A stretch of DNA of 44,335 nt from an uncultured Christensenella sp. (GTDB lineage: Bacteria > Bacillota > Clostridia > Christensenellales > UBA1242), in contig CAJTYR010000003.1 of assembly GCA_910584295.1 (NCBI GenBank), positions 159,000 to 203,334 of the forward strand, given 5' to 3'. Position 1 is the stretch's first letter; every line of letters begins with the position of its first letter. Both the position numbers and the translations under genes were made by a program. The notes beneath the pieces are model-generated. The model was given only the letters and a program-made list of their open reading frames with translations, searched no databases and was not told where the DNA came from. This document shows positions 31,099 through 40,202 of this stretch, piece after piece.

Positions 31099-31937
31099 AA
31101 ACAATTGATATTGAAGATATTGCAAAGGTTTATCAAGCATTGCTGGGGCATAATTACAATGTCCAAATAAACAATATTTTGGAATACACTGACAATAAAA
31201 TTCAGGTGTGTATATATCCAACTCGCAGACCTTATAAAGTTAAAGGAATAAACAGTGAAGTGTTGGAAATCTACATAGAAATCTACATTCCTGTCAAGCA
31301 AAGAGAGAAACAGAACCAAATACTAAACCACATCAATAAAGCCATAAATGGGTTGCAAGAAGGCGAATTTGAGAGTGCAGGAGATACTTGGAGTTTCTGC
31401 TCAACACTTGACTTTACAAGACCTCTTATGCCACCACAAATTGATAGTGGAAACATTTGCCAGCTTATAACTCTTCAAGGGAATGTTCTAGTGTCTGCAA
31501 GTGATGGGGCAATGCTTTTAAATGACTTTGAACAAACTTTGATTATTGAAGAAGAGAATGAAACAACGACAGGTGTGTTAAGAGTTTTGAAAGATGACCT
31601 TAATGTTGAAAACGAACCAGAACAAGTCTTCTTATGTAATGAAAAAATGGGTGGGGCATACAACAAAACACAATTAAGTGGGAAATCAATTACTATCTTG
31701 CTTATGAATGATCCACTTTGTAAGAGATTGGTTTTAGCGATGGAAAAAATAAGACCTTTTCATCAAAATCAAATCGTTGAAGTTGAGACATCAATTAAAA
31801 AGTGGGGAGAATCTCATATATCAAAATATATTTTGGGGAACATCAGCAGAAATGGAATAGCTGGTGCTTTTTCACAAATAACTCTCACTTTATTGCCAAT
31901 TAGTTCGGTTTTAGAAGTGGGAGATGATGATGAATAA
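31095..31937 (+). CDS. Putative tail terminator and tail tube fusion protein
   Basis: A 280-aa protein in tail-terminator/major-tail position. The first ~125 residues (IDIEDIAKVYQALLG, then strands and a helix KQNQILNHINKAINGL) look like a tail terminator. The second half is strand-rich (GKSITILLMNDPL, then FSQITLTLLPIS) like a tail tube. No separate gene for either is present, so a fusion is possible. This is inference from layout; it could also be one unknown tail protein. Confidence 0.5.
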   Translation: MKTIDIEDIAKVYQALLGHNYNVQINNILEYTDNKIQVCIYPTRRPYKVKGINSEVLEIYIEIYIPVKQREKQNQILNHINKAINGLQEGEFESAGDTWSFCSTLDFTRPLMPPQIDSGNICQLITLQGNVLVSASDGAMLLNDFEQTLIIEEENETTTGVLRVLKDDLNVENEPEQVFLCNEKMGGAYNKTQLSGKSITILLMNDPLCKRLVLAMEKIRPFHQNQIVEVETSIKKWGESHISKYILGNISRNGIAGAFSQITLTLLPISSVLEVGDDDE

Positions 31938-32349
31938 CACAATAAATATATTTTTTAAGAATAACGAAGGTGGAAGCATTTCAGCGCCAGAAAATCCAGG
32001 TGGAGACATCTCTCCAAATCCAGAAGAATCAACTGCTGGAGAACAAAGCAAGGGAGCAATGAGTGGTGCTGGAGCTGTTGGCCTTTATGTATTGAAAAGG
32101 TCAATATCTTATGCAACTTCTCATGTTGGAGAATGGACAAGAGATAGCAGACTTCAGCAACAAATTAATGGTGTAACAAAGATTGCAGGATATGCTTCAG
32201 CAATAGCAATAAATCCAACTATGGGAACTGTTGGATTGGCAATGGATTTGATAACATCAGAACTTGACTATGCTTTCAAATCAAGAAGAGAAAATTATTC
32301 TCTATCAATATTAAATCGTAGGGCGGGGAACTTAAATAGGAGTAGATGA
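31930..32349 (+). CDS. Small helical protein at tape-measure position
   Basis: A 139-aa protein. ATG 31930 has GGGAG 6 nt upstream; two more ATG codons lie just before it. After a Pro/Gly/Ser-rich start, residues 40-120 are helical and partly hydrophobic (SGAGAVGLYVLKRSISYA, AGYASAIAINPTMG). It lies between the tail tube and hub genes, exactly where a tape-measure gene is expected, but is far shorter than the usual 600-2000 aa. It may be a reduced tape measure or an unrelated tail protein. Confidence 0.55.
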   Translation: MNNTINIFFKNNEGGSISAPENPGGDISPNPEESTAGEQSKGAMSGAGAVGLYVLKRSISYATSHVGEWTRDSRLQQQINGVTKIAGYASAIAINPTMGTVGLAMDLITSELDYAFKSRRENYSLSILNRRAGNLNRSR

Positions 32350-35300
32350 TGATTTCCAAAATTAAAGTTGAGATTGCATTTCTAAAGAAGTCTTTTTTGA
32401 GATTGCCATATTATGAACTTAAGGACATAACCAAGAGTGTAGGGTTGCCCATTATCAATATTGAAACTTTTGATGAGACTTTGGATATGACAGACCTAAC
32501 AATTTACAACAAAAGAGAAGATCCTTACATTCCTTTTACGAAGTTTATAATTACACTTTATGAAGGCGATAAATATTACAGAATTTACAGATATTTGGAT
32601 GTGGATGAAGTAGAGCAAAAAAGTTTTGGACAAAATAGAATATTCTGTCACAAGATAAAGTTACTTGAACCGACTAAAATTCTTGAAAGAGAACCTGTGC
32701 AGAATTTGTCTTTTACTAATTATTTATACGAGGGACTATCCAATCCATTTATTGATATAAAAAAAGAAGTTGGGCAAGGAACTTCTTTTAATTCTTATTG
32801 TTATTCAAGCGGAAATAGATTTCCATCTGTTGTTGAATTAGGAAACTCTATTCCAAACGATTCCAAATTAAAAGTAAGCTGTTCAACAAAGGGTGTTATT
32901 ACTTTAGGTTCAATTCCTGTTAAGACAATTTATTTTAATTTAAAAATGGAAGATGCTTTATTGATTGCCCCAAGCGGTCAAAGTATAAACATAAAAAACC
33001 AACAAGAACTTACTTTCACAGAAGAAGGTGTATATAAGGTAGTTCAAACTTACTATGGGAAAAAAGAGGGAATGTATCTTTTTTATGCTTATTGTGGAGT
33101 AATGAGAATACAGTTTACATGGACAATAAAGGTAATTAAAGATGCACAGAACTTGACTCATTCTTATACAATAACAGAAGTTTTAAATAGATTGTTAAAT
33201 TGTTTTAAATGTAGGCAAGAGACAATTCATGAGCAAAGATATTTGCTTGATCCTAATATTGCAGAAAGGTTTAAGAATATTCCATCGCCTGAATTTAACT
33301 TTACAAATGCTACATTATTTGAAGCATTATCTCAAATTGGTGGTTATGTCCATGCAATTCCAAGATTAATTCCATTGGTCGTAGAGAATGAAGAAGGGAA
33401 AGAGGATTATTGGACAAATTGGAACATTGTGACATTTGATGTTTTGGATGATGGGGATGACTATAATAATGATGATTATTCAATGAGTGGAAGTTCTTCA
33501 AGTAGTGAGAATTTTACACAGGGAGTTGTTGTTGAAGTTCAAAATGGTTTGCAAAGCGCCTATAATAAAAATGCATCAATGATTGAACCATTTCTTGGTG
33601 GGTTTATTTCTACAAGAACAGAAAGTTCTGATTTTGAAATAAACAATGATACTTTTTGTTTAAAAACAAGTTTACCGATTGGTTATGTAAAGAAACTGCG
33701 GATTTATTATGAAAAATACGAAGGAACTCCTACTGAAGTAATAGATATTACCCCATGTGTTGTTGAGAAATCAATCTATGATACTTTTAAAGTATATGAT
33801 GGAAAATCTAATTCTAGCGAAGCTTTTGAATCAAAATTTGGTTACCTTTACTTTGAACGGGGGAAACCAAATATTAAGGGGTGTGATTATCAAAAAAAGT
33901 TTAGTAATTTTATTCAAGAATTTTTTGACTCTTTTGATAATAAAAACTCGTTAGAGTTTGCCATGAAAAAGGTCAAGGGAGATACGGGAACAACAAAATA
34001 TGGGACAAGGAATGCAAGAAGTATTTGTTATCAAATCGAGTATATTCCCTATTTATCATTCATGGCAAAACAAAACAAGGATTATATAGATTCGGGTATT
34101 CCAAACATTTATACTTATTATAACCAAAATGCAAATGTTGTTGATATCGATTCTTTAGGGGAGCATACTAGAGGTGTTTTAGCAAAGTTGAGTAATACGG
34201 ATTATATAGAAACACAATATCTAAAGGAATACTTATTAAAGCCAAAAATTGGACAAAGGTCAAAGGATAATTATAGATGTTTTTCTGTAGCAAGTGAAAT
34301 TTGGATGGAAACACCAATTAAAGTTACCACAAAATGGTCGAAAAATTATAATAAATTGAATGAGAATGTCTCATACAAAAAAGCAATTAGAGAATACGAA
34401 ATAAGTGAAAATGGAAGTTTTGAAAGATATATTGACTGTGAAGAGTTCTTAATAGTCTCCGACAAATTAGATGTAGAAGAATATTATGATGTGGCATCAG
34501 GTATGTTGGAAAGAAAGATTGGAGAGAACTTTTCAGAAATTCAGGATAATATAGAAGAAGAGCTGGAACAAGTTCAAATCTGTAACGAAAAAATGGTTAA
34601 TGTTATTGCCAACCGCATTTCAGGTATAGAAAAGTTCCCTATTGTAACGACTCCTTCTGATGAATGGGAGTTGAATTATCCTTCTGGATTTTCAACAACA
34701 ATATCTTATGCTTACATGCAGACATTTAATGATGGTGATGAAACCCCGATTCAGACTTTTATTCTTCCTGTATCTTCCTTTACTTTTGGGAACTCAATAA
34801 TTTTTTTGACAAAGACTCAAGATAATTATTCGGCGCAATCGACTGTAAAAACAAAATCAGATAATACTGCTTTAGAAGATAATATAGATTATGGCGATGA
34901 ACATGGTCGTGCGGATAAACTCAAGGTTGCTTATGGCTTTTTTAGCCCATTTAAGGATTATAAAGCAAATCTGGCTGCAAAAGGAAAAATGCTATATAAA
35001 TTTGATGGAGAGCTTAATGAAGAGGATTTGGTAATAGATTTAAGATCATATCCTTTTATCATTGATAAAGATAGCAGAGAGTCAATTTCTCTTACGACAA
35101 TGTTATCTATTTGCACAGATAATTCAAGAGTCAAGCTTGGCAAGAATGTTACCAATATTGTTCCGTTTATAACAAATGATTATGGAAGATTCAAATTTGT
35201 TTTATTTAAAAAGAAACCAAGAATGTTTGATTCTGTAATTTCTGAAGATGACTTTGATGAAGTGATGGATTGGTCTAAATGGACTAATCTAAATATAAGA

Positions 35301-35474
35301 ACGATACAGATTATTGCAAACGATAGTGTAAACGGAAGATATACAGCAACTATGAATTATGAAGGATATGGAATGCTTGACAAGCAAAATAATCTGATGT
35401 TCTTTGTAAACAAACCATTAGTATCTGGAGATGGAGTGCCAGATACTTTTTTGATGTTTAGAAAAAATGTGTAA
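32349..35474 (+). CDS. Large tail protein, putative baseplate hub
   Basis: A 1041-aa protein from ATG 32349 (AGGAG 6 nt upstream; 32346 is also ATG). The N-terminal part has the IYNKREDPYIPFTKFII and EPTKILEREPVQNLSF patterns, and the NFTNATLFEALSQIGGYVHAIPRL segment near residue 320-345 resembles hub/tail-associated proteins. The rest is strand-rich with many Tyr and Asn, suggesting a fibre or baseplate shaft. No lysin or peptidase domain is visible. Largest gene of the window. Confidence 0.7.
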   Translation: MISKIKVEIAFLKKSFLRLPYYELKDITKSVGLPIINIETFDETLDMTDLTIYNKREDPYIPFTKFIITLYEGDKYYRIYRYLDVDEVEQKSFGQNRIFCHKIKLLEPTKILEREPVQNLSFTNYLYEGLSNPFIDIKKEVGQGTSFNSYCYSSGNRFPSVVELGNSIPNDSKLKVSCSTKGVITLGSIPVKTIYFNLKMEDALLIAPSGQSINIKNQQELTFTEEGVYKVVQTYYGKKEGMYLFYAYCGVMRIQFTWTIKVIKDAQNLTHSYTITEVLNRLLNCFKCRQETIHEQRYLLDPNIAERFKNIPSPEFNFTNATLFEALSQIGGYVHAIPRLIPLVVENEEGKEDYWTNWNIVTFDVLDDGDDYNNDDYSMSGSSSSSENFTQGVVVEVQNGLQSAYNKNASMIEPFLGGFISTRTESSDFEINNDTFCLKTSLPIGYVKKLRIYYEKYEGTPTEVIDITPCVVEKSIYDTFKVYDGKSNSSEAFESKFGYLYFERGKPNIKGCDYQKKFSNFIQEFFDSFDNKNSLEFAMKKVKGDTGTTKYGTRNARSICYQIEYIPYLSFMAKQNKDYIDSGIPNIYTYYNQNANVVDIDSLGEHTRGVLAKLSNTDYIETQYLKEYLLKPKIGQRSKDNYRCFSVASEIWMETPIKVTTKWSKNYNKLNENVSYKKAIREYEISENGSFERYIDCEEFLIVSDKLDVEEYYDVASGMLERKIGENFSEIQDNIEEELEQVQICNEKMVNVIANRISGIEKFPIVTTPSDEWELNYPSGFSTTISYAYMQTFNDGDETPIQTFILPVSSFTFGNSIIFLTKTQDNYSAQSTVKTKSDNTALEDNIDYGDEHGRADKLKVAYGFFSPFKDYKANLAAKGKMLYKFDGELNEEDLVIDLRSYPFIIDKDSRESISLTTMLSICTDNSRVKLGKNVTNIVPFITNDYGRFKFVLFKKKPRMFDSVISEDDFDEVMDWSKWTNLNIRTIQIIANDSVNGRYTATMNYEGYGMLDKQNNLMFFVNKPLVSGDGVPDTFLMFRKNV

Positions 35475-35486
35475 AAGGAGAATTAA

Positions 35487-37811
35487 ATGGAAGTAGTAAT
35501 AAATAGAAATGGAGATGTTGTTTCCTCAAAAAGGGGTTCTTTTTATGCTGGAAGTAAAAACAGTAGAGTTATTAAACTTCTTGCTGACGACAATGTTTTT
35601 GAGCTTATCCCCAAACAATCAAGAATTGTCCACATAAACATTGTAAGACCAGACAACGAACAGACAGGATGGGTTCTTATGGAAACGAGAGAAGATGGTA
35701 TTTATTACTATCTTCTTGAAGATTGGGAACTGTCTGTTCCTGGAGAAATAAAGATTTGCTTTGAGATTGTAAACACAGAATCTAGTGCAAAGTTTACAAC
35801 AGAAGAAGTATTTGCAATTGTAAAAAATGGTGTCATTGCTCAACCAGTATGTAAGGAAGATCATACAAAACTTGAAGGATATTATCAAAAATTGAATGAG
35901 CTTGCTCAAAAAGAATATGATGTCAAAGTGATTGATACCTATGAGATTGATTTCAGCATAGATGGACAAAAGACAGCAGGTCTTTATAAAAACTATGAAC
36001 ACGATGTTATTGATTCTGTTTTGAGTGAGACAGAAGAAAAAATCTATGATACTGTTGTCGGGGTTCTTCAGGTCTCTCGAGTTAAACTCACAGATGATGA
36101 AGAACAAAAGTATGTGTCTCAAACAGAAACTCTTTTTGCAAATGGCAGGGCTTGGGTTAGAGAATTGAAATTCGATGAAACAGGTTTGATTGGTGACATT
36201 TCAGAGTTTCAACCTTTGGGATATGGTGCTGTTGGCCCAAGAGGTTATACCGGTGCAGAAGGACCACAAGGAGAACCTGGAAAGAAAGGAGAGAAAGGAA
36301 GTGTTTGGTATTCTGGACAAGGACAACCGAGTCAATCTTTAGGTATGCAAGATGACCTTTATTTGAGAACAGATGGGGAGTTCAATGGTTTTGTCTATAA
36401 AAAGATTGTTCTTGAAGAAGGCACAGAAGCAATTTGGAAACTTATTGAATCTATCCGTGGACCACAAGGGGAACGTGGGGAAAGAGGATTGCAAGGTATC
36501 CCAGGTGTTCAAGGTGTTCAAGGTGTTCAAGGACCTATTGGACCACAAGGGAAAGATGGAAAAGATGGAACTTCTTTTGACATTTGGGGAAAGTTTACAA
36601 CACTCGAACAATTAAAAGAAGCAAAACCAATTGGAGTTGTTGGTGAAGCATATTCAGTTGGAATTGTTGAGCCTTATAAAATTTACACATGGGATGTAAA
36701 TATAGAAGATTGGATTGACATAGGCTCAATTCAGGGACCAAGAGGAGAACAAGGCAAGATTGGACCAGAAGGACCACAAGGAAAAATTGGTCTTACAGGA
36801 GAACAAGGCGAGATTGGACCAGAAGGACCACAAGGAAAGCAAGGAAGGTCTTTCAATATACGGGGTGAATGGAACATTGAATGCGTTTATGAAATAACTG
36901 ATTTAGTTATTGACGTTTTCACATATCAAGGAGTTTTATACTTTACAAAACAAACTGCACCACAAGGAACATTACCTACAAATACAGTATTCTTTGGAGT
37001 AATGCTTCAATTAACGCTCTTGGATTCAATTGGAGAAAATCCAAATGGAGCGATGTCGCAAGAAGCCACATCAAAAGAATTAAATAAAAAAATTGAGTAT
37101 GCAGAAATAAAGACATTAGGAAGTTATTCTTGGGCAGAGATTCGTAAAATTTCTGTCTCTGGTTGTGCCAGCTCAGTATTTAAATTGGGTGATATAAAAT
37201 CATTTGAATGTTCAGATGGACGAAAATTCAATGCACGCATAGTTGGATTTAATCATGATGATAAGAATTTGGGAAAAGCGGGGATAAGCTTTATGGCGAT
37301 TAGTTCATATTCAGAACAACCAATGCATTCACAAGCGAATGACATGTCGGGTTATTTTGAATCTTCGTTAAGAGAGTATTTAAGTAATGGTATTTTGCCT
37401 TCACTTCCTATTGATATGCAAAATGCATTATGTAATGTTTCTAAAATAGCCTGTGGTCCACCTTTTAACTCAGGAGAAAAAACTATATATTCCAAACTAT
37501 GGATTCCGTCTGTTGCGGAAATCTTTTCAACAATTGGAATGAACGAGTCTGGGATTTCTCGACTAAGAACATGGTACAACTATAAAAAAGAAGGAAGACA
37601 ATATGAATATTTTAGAAAAGTGTTAGGTGATATAAAACCAGAAAATGCAAATTCTTTATTATCACTCGGAACAAATTGGTGGTTGCGGTCAAGAGCAGTT
37701 ACGGATGATAATACGCAAAAATTTGAGTTCATAAACACAAACGGAACCCTTAATAGTGATGGGGGAATTATGACTGCGCCACGTGGGGTTGTTTTTGGGT
37801 TCTGTATTTAA
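35487..37811 (+). CDS. Collagen-like tail fibre with C-terminal DUF6273 domain
   Basis: A 774-aa protein. Residues 1-245 resemble baseplate upper protein N-termini (VHINIVRPDNEQTGWVLME). Three Gly-X-Y blocks follow (near 250-272, 325-356 and 413-445), which form collagen-like triple helices. The C-terminus (about 545-774) is a DUF6273 lectin-like domain with NWWLRSRAV and GVVFGFCI. This is the expected receptor-binding fibre: stalk plus ligand-binding head. AAAGGAG precedes the ATG. Confidence 0.85.
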   Translation: MEVVINRNGDVVSSKRGSFYAGSKNSRVIKLLADDNVFELIPKQSRIVHINIVRPDNEQTGWVLMETREDGIYYYLLEDWELSVPGEIKICFEIVNTESSAKFTTEEVFAIVKNGVIAQPVCKEDHTKLEGYYQKLNELAQKEYDVKVIDTYEIDFSIDGQKTAGLYKNYEHDVIDSVLSETEEKIYDTVVGVLQVSRVKLTDDEEQKYVSQTETLFANGRAWVRELKFDETGLIGDISEFQPLGYGAVGPRGYTGAEGPQGEPGKKGEKGSVWYSGQGQPSQSLGMQDDLYLRTDGEFNGFVYKKIVLEEGTEAIWKLIESIRGPQGERGERGLQGIPGVQGVQGVQGPIGPQGKDGKDGTSFDIWGKFTTLEQLKEAKPIGVVGEAYSVGIVEPYKIYTWDVNIEDWIDIGSIQGPRGEQGKIGPEGPQGKIGLTGEQGEIGPEGPQGKQGRSFNIRGEWNIECVYEITDLVIDVFTYQGVLYFTKQTAPQGTLPTNTVFFGVMLQLTLLDSIGENPNGAMSQEATSKELNKKIEYAEIKTLGSYSWAEIRKISVSGCASSVFKLGDIKSFECSDGRKFNARIVGFNHDDKNLGKAGISFMAISSYSEQPMHSQANDMSGYFESSLREYLSNGILPSLPIDMQNALCNVSKIACGPPFNSGEKTIYSKLWIPSVAEIFSTIGMNESGISRLRTWYNYKKEGRQYEYFRKVLGDIKPENANSLLSLGTNWWLRSRAVTDDNTQKFEFINTNGTLNSDGGIMTAPRGVVFGFCI

Positions 37812-37822
37812 GGAGATAAAAA

Positions 37823-38371
37823 ATGAGTAAAAAAGTAATATTAGAAAATAGTCAAGGGGAGTTTTTGTTTCCTATAAATCCTGATTATCTAAATAAAGAG
37901 CAAATTGTAGCTGTTTTAAAAGAGCATTTGTTAGACTTTATTCCACTTGGCTTTATTGTAGCAAGCACTCAAAATGTAAGCCCAGCATCAGAGTGGGGCG
38001 GAGTATGGGAAGCATTGCCAGAAGGGTGTGCTTTTTGGACAACACAAAGTAATGGTGGACAAATTATAGCTCCTGGATTACCAAACATTATGGCTAGATT
38101 CTCTGCAAAAACATATTCCGATGCACAAGATTCAAACGGTGCGATGAAGGTTGTTTGGTGGGATTCTAAGGTGACACCATCTGGCACGAGTAAAGATAAA
38201 AATATTTGGCATGTTTTCAGTGCATCAGATGGAGAATGTGGAACCTTTACAGACACAAGTGCAGTTGGTCCAGATAAATTTAATGTTCCAACAAAAAATG
38301 TTGTTTATGGCAAATCTGACACGGTTCAACCTAAGTCATTCACAATGTTTGCATGGCGAAGAGTTGCATAG
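37823..38371 (+). CDS. Phage tail tip or fibre protein
   Basis: A 182-aa protein. It has an N-terminal attachment segment (KEQIVAVLKEHLLDFIPLG), a SPASEWGGVWEALPEG motif near residue 53 and the common end FTMFAWRRVA. This pattern marks short receptor-binding or tip proteins of Clostridia phages. It follows the fibre gene and is preceded by AAGGAG. A second adhesin beside the fibre is likely. Confidence 0.75.
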   Translation: MSKKVILENSQGEFLFPINPDYLNKEQIVAVLKEHLLDFIPLGFIVASTQNVSPASEWGGVWEALPEGCAFWTTQSNGGQIIAPGLPNIMARFSAKTYSDAQDSNGAMKVVWWDSKVTPSGTSKDKNIWHVFSASDGECGTFTDTSAVGPDKFNVPTKNVVYGKSDTVQPKSFTMFAWRRVA

Positions 38372-38382
38372 GAGGATAAAAA

Positions 38383-38841
38383 ATGAGAATATTTGACGAA
38401 GAACTTATAAATGAGATTAACTATTCTGATGTGGATTTTTCAATTTTTAAATTAGTGCAGACAAAACGATTGGTAAAGCATCATGAAGCTGTAAAAGAAA
38501 TAAAAGAAAAATTTCATTATGAGGTTATCAAAGAATATGCTAATGGCGGAAAAGATGTAAAAAAGGTGGTGGATGTTGCATCTGTTGAGCCAAAAGATGC
38601 TTATGATGAATTTGAAGATGTATTGCAAATTGCTTATTTAACAGATGATGAAAAAAACAATATAAGAAAATCTGGAATTCAAGAGAGGTTAAATTCTATT
38701 TCTCAGGATATTATTCAATCTATGACAGGAGAGTTAGTTCCAGAAATTGAGCAAAGAAAAAAAAAATTTATAGAACTCCATAATGAGTTAAGGATTTTAC
38801 TTAACAAAGAACCGCGAGAAATTATAAAATTGGGAGAGTAA
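38383..38841 (+). CDS. Hypothetical helical tail-region protein, 152 aa
   Basis: Starts MRIFDEELINEINYSDVDF with GGAGG upstream and has long charged helices. It follows the tip gene and precedes another small gene by 1 bp. Such pairs after fibre genes are often chaperones for fibre folding. I recognise no family. Confidence 0.6.
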   Translation: MRIFDEELINEINYSDVDFSIFKLVQTKRLVKHHEAVKEIKEKFHYEVIKEYANGGKDVKKVVDVASVEPKDAYDEFEDVLQIAYLTDDEKNNIRKSGIQERLNSISQDIIQSMTGELVPEIEQRKKKFIELHNELRILLNKEPREIIKLGE

Positions 38842-38842
38842 T

Positions 38843-39205
38843 ATGTTAGAACAAATTATTATTAAAGAAAAATACCTTGTCGAGAATGGCAAGGTATTTG
38901 CTTTTGCAGAAGGCATGGTCAACTCTAAAAGGAAAGTTGATGGGTGTGAAGCGAGAAAAGAAATTGCTGAACAACTAGGGCTTAAACTTACAAAGAAAGA
39001 ACTTTTGGAGAAAGAATTGTCGGAAATCGTTAGAGAAATTACAGACTTGCAAAAGACTGATAATGCTCTTGCATCTCTCGGTTTCTGTAAAATTGATTGT
39101 CCAATTTATGCAAAGATTGATGGGATGGTTGCGAAAAATGGAAATGGAGAACCTATTATAAAGGGATATACACATCAACGCAACTGTTCAAATAAGGAGG
39201 GATAA
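38843..39205 (+). CDS. Hypothetical protein, 120 aa
   Basis: A protein with an N-terminal strand region (KYLVENGKVFAFAEGM), a helical middle (ELLEKELSEIVREITDL) and a Cys-containing end (FCKIDCPIYAK). A 9-bp inverted repeat (ATACCTTG/CAAGGTAT) lies just after its start codon, at 38872-38897, and might affect translation. No family recognised. The next gene starts immediately after its stop. Confidence 0.6.
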   Translation: MLEQIIIKEKYLVENGKVFAFAEGMVNSKRKVDGCEARKEIAEQLGLKLTKKELLEKELSEIVREITDLQKTDNALASLGFCKIDCPIYAKIDGMVAKNGNGEPIIKGYTHQRNCSNKEG

Positions 39206-39766
39206 ATGACAGAATTATTTGAGTTGATTGCATCAAGACCGCTGGAATTTTTGGCGGGGTTAGGTGTAAGCTCTACAGCAATTTATTCTATCTGTGCATT
39301 GTTAAGGTTTTTGGTTGACTTGATAACCAAGAAGAAAAAAAAGAGAAAAGAGATCTTTCAGCAAAATGAGATTGCAAGCGCCGTTATAAACAAGTTGAGT
39401 TCTGCTGAACAATTTCTAGATATTCTTGTTGCAAGATTGATTGAAGCACTTGACAAATCGCAGTTTAAGAAATTGTTGGAAGATGTGGCGAAGAAAGAAA
39501 ATTGTCCAATTGAATTAAAAGCATATATTGAAACTGTTTTGGGGCAGGTCGGGAACGAAGACCTGCTTCTTTTATATGAGCAGTCAAAATCTTTGCTAAT
39601 TTCGGAAGCAAAAGATTCTGTAGAGAAAACAATTTTAAAAGGTGAGATTGCTTTTGAAGAAGAAAAAACGGTAAAGGAAGATGAAAACGAAACTGATAAG
39701 AGAGAACCAGATTGTTTGGTTGAAGAAGAGCAAAAGGTTGATGAGGTAGAAATTGACTATGCATAA
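39206..39766 (+). CDS. Membrane-anchored protein with acidic tail, 186 aa
   Basis: One predicted membrane helix (about residues 14-38) followed by KKKKKR, so the C-terminus is probably cytoplasmic. The remainder is helical, ending in an acidic tail (EEEKTVKEDENETDKRE). It sits where a holin gene is often found but lacks the usual two or three helices. No family recognised. AAGGAGGG upstream. It starts the membrane-protein block (39206-41953). Confidence 0.6.
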   Translation: MTELFELIASRPLEFLAGLGVSSTAIYSICALLRFLVDLITKKKKKRKEIFQQNEIASAVINKLSSAEQFLDILVARLIEALDKSQFKKLLEDVAKKENCPIELKAYIETVLGQVGNEDLLLLYEQSKSLLISEAKDSVEKTILKGEIAFEEEKTVKEDENETDKREPDCLVEEEQKVDEVEIDYA

Positions 39767-40202
39767 ACTTATGAATTTTTTCAAAAAGATATTCAAAGAG
39801 AATTGGGCGTATATGTTGAGTATTGTTTTCTTTTGGGTTGTTCCCATTATTATGCTCAATGAGAAAATTGCTTTAACTAAAACAAACATTGCCTTTAAGT
39901 TGACATTTATGGGCTGTCTTGTCGTTCTTTTTGTCGTGCTTGCATTTAGAAAGAAGATTTATGTGCTTATTGAGAAGAGACCGCATGGAATTGTTCGAGC
40001 GATTATGTTGTGTCTGTATAAAATGATTACATACGGCACGATTTTGGGCATATTTTGGGCAATAAATTCATTTGGTGACAAACTCTTCAAATGGTGGCTT
40101 TTAAGTGGAATTTCAATGTTCTTTGGGTTAATTTTCATGGTTATAAATGAAAAAATTAAAGCTCCAAAGAAAGAGGTGAAAGATGAAAACGAAAGTGATT
40201 AA
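39753..40202 (+). CDS. Polytopic membrane protein, 149 aa
   Basis: About four predicted membrane helices (near residues 19-36, 45-65, 83-105 and 112-130) with a basic C-terminus. I use TTG 39753 because GAGG lies 6 nt upstream; ATG 39759 is an alternative. It overlaps both neighbours. It might be a holin-like protein, but no family signature is visible. Confidence 0.6.
   Translation: MTMHKLMNFFKKIFKENWAYMLSIVFFWVVPIIMLNEKIALTKTNIAFKLTFMGCLVVLFVVLAFRKKIYVLIEKRPHGIVRAIMLCLYKMITYGTILGIFWAINSFGDKLFKWWLLSGISMFFGLIFMVINEKIKAPKKEVKDENESD

Noticed and set aside
35487..37811. Diversity-generating retroelement target, because the fibre ends in a lectin-like domain
   Set aside because: No reverse transcriptase and no template repeat are found in the window.
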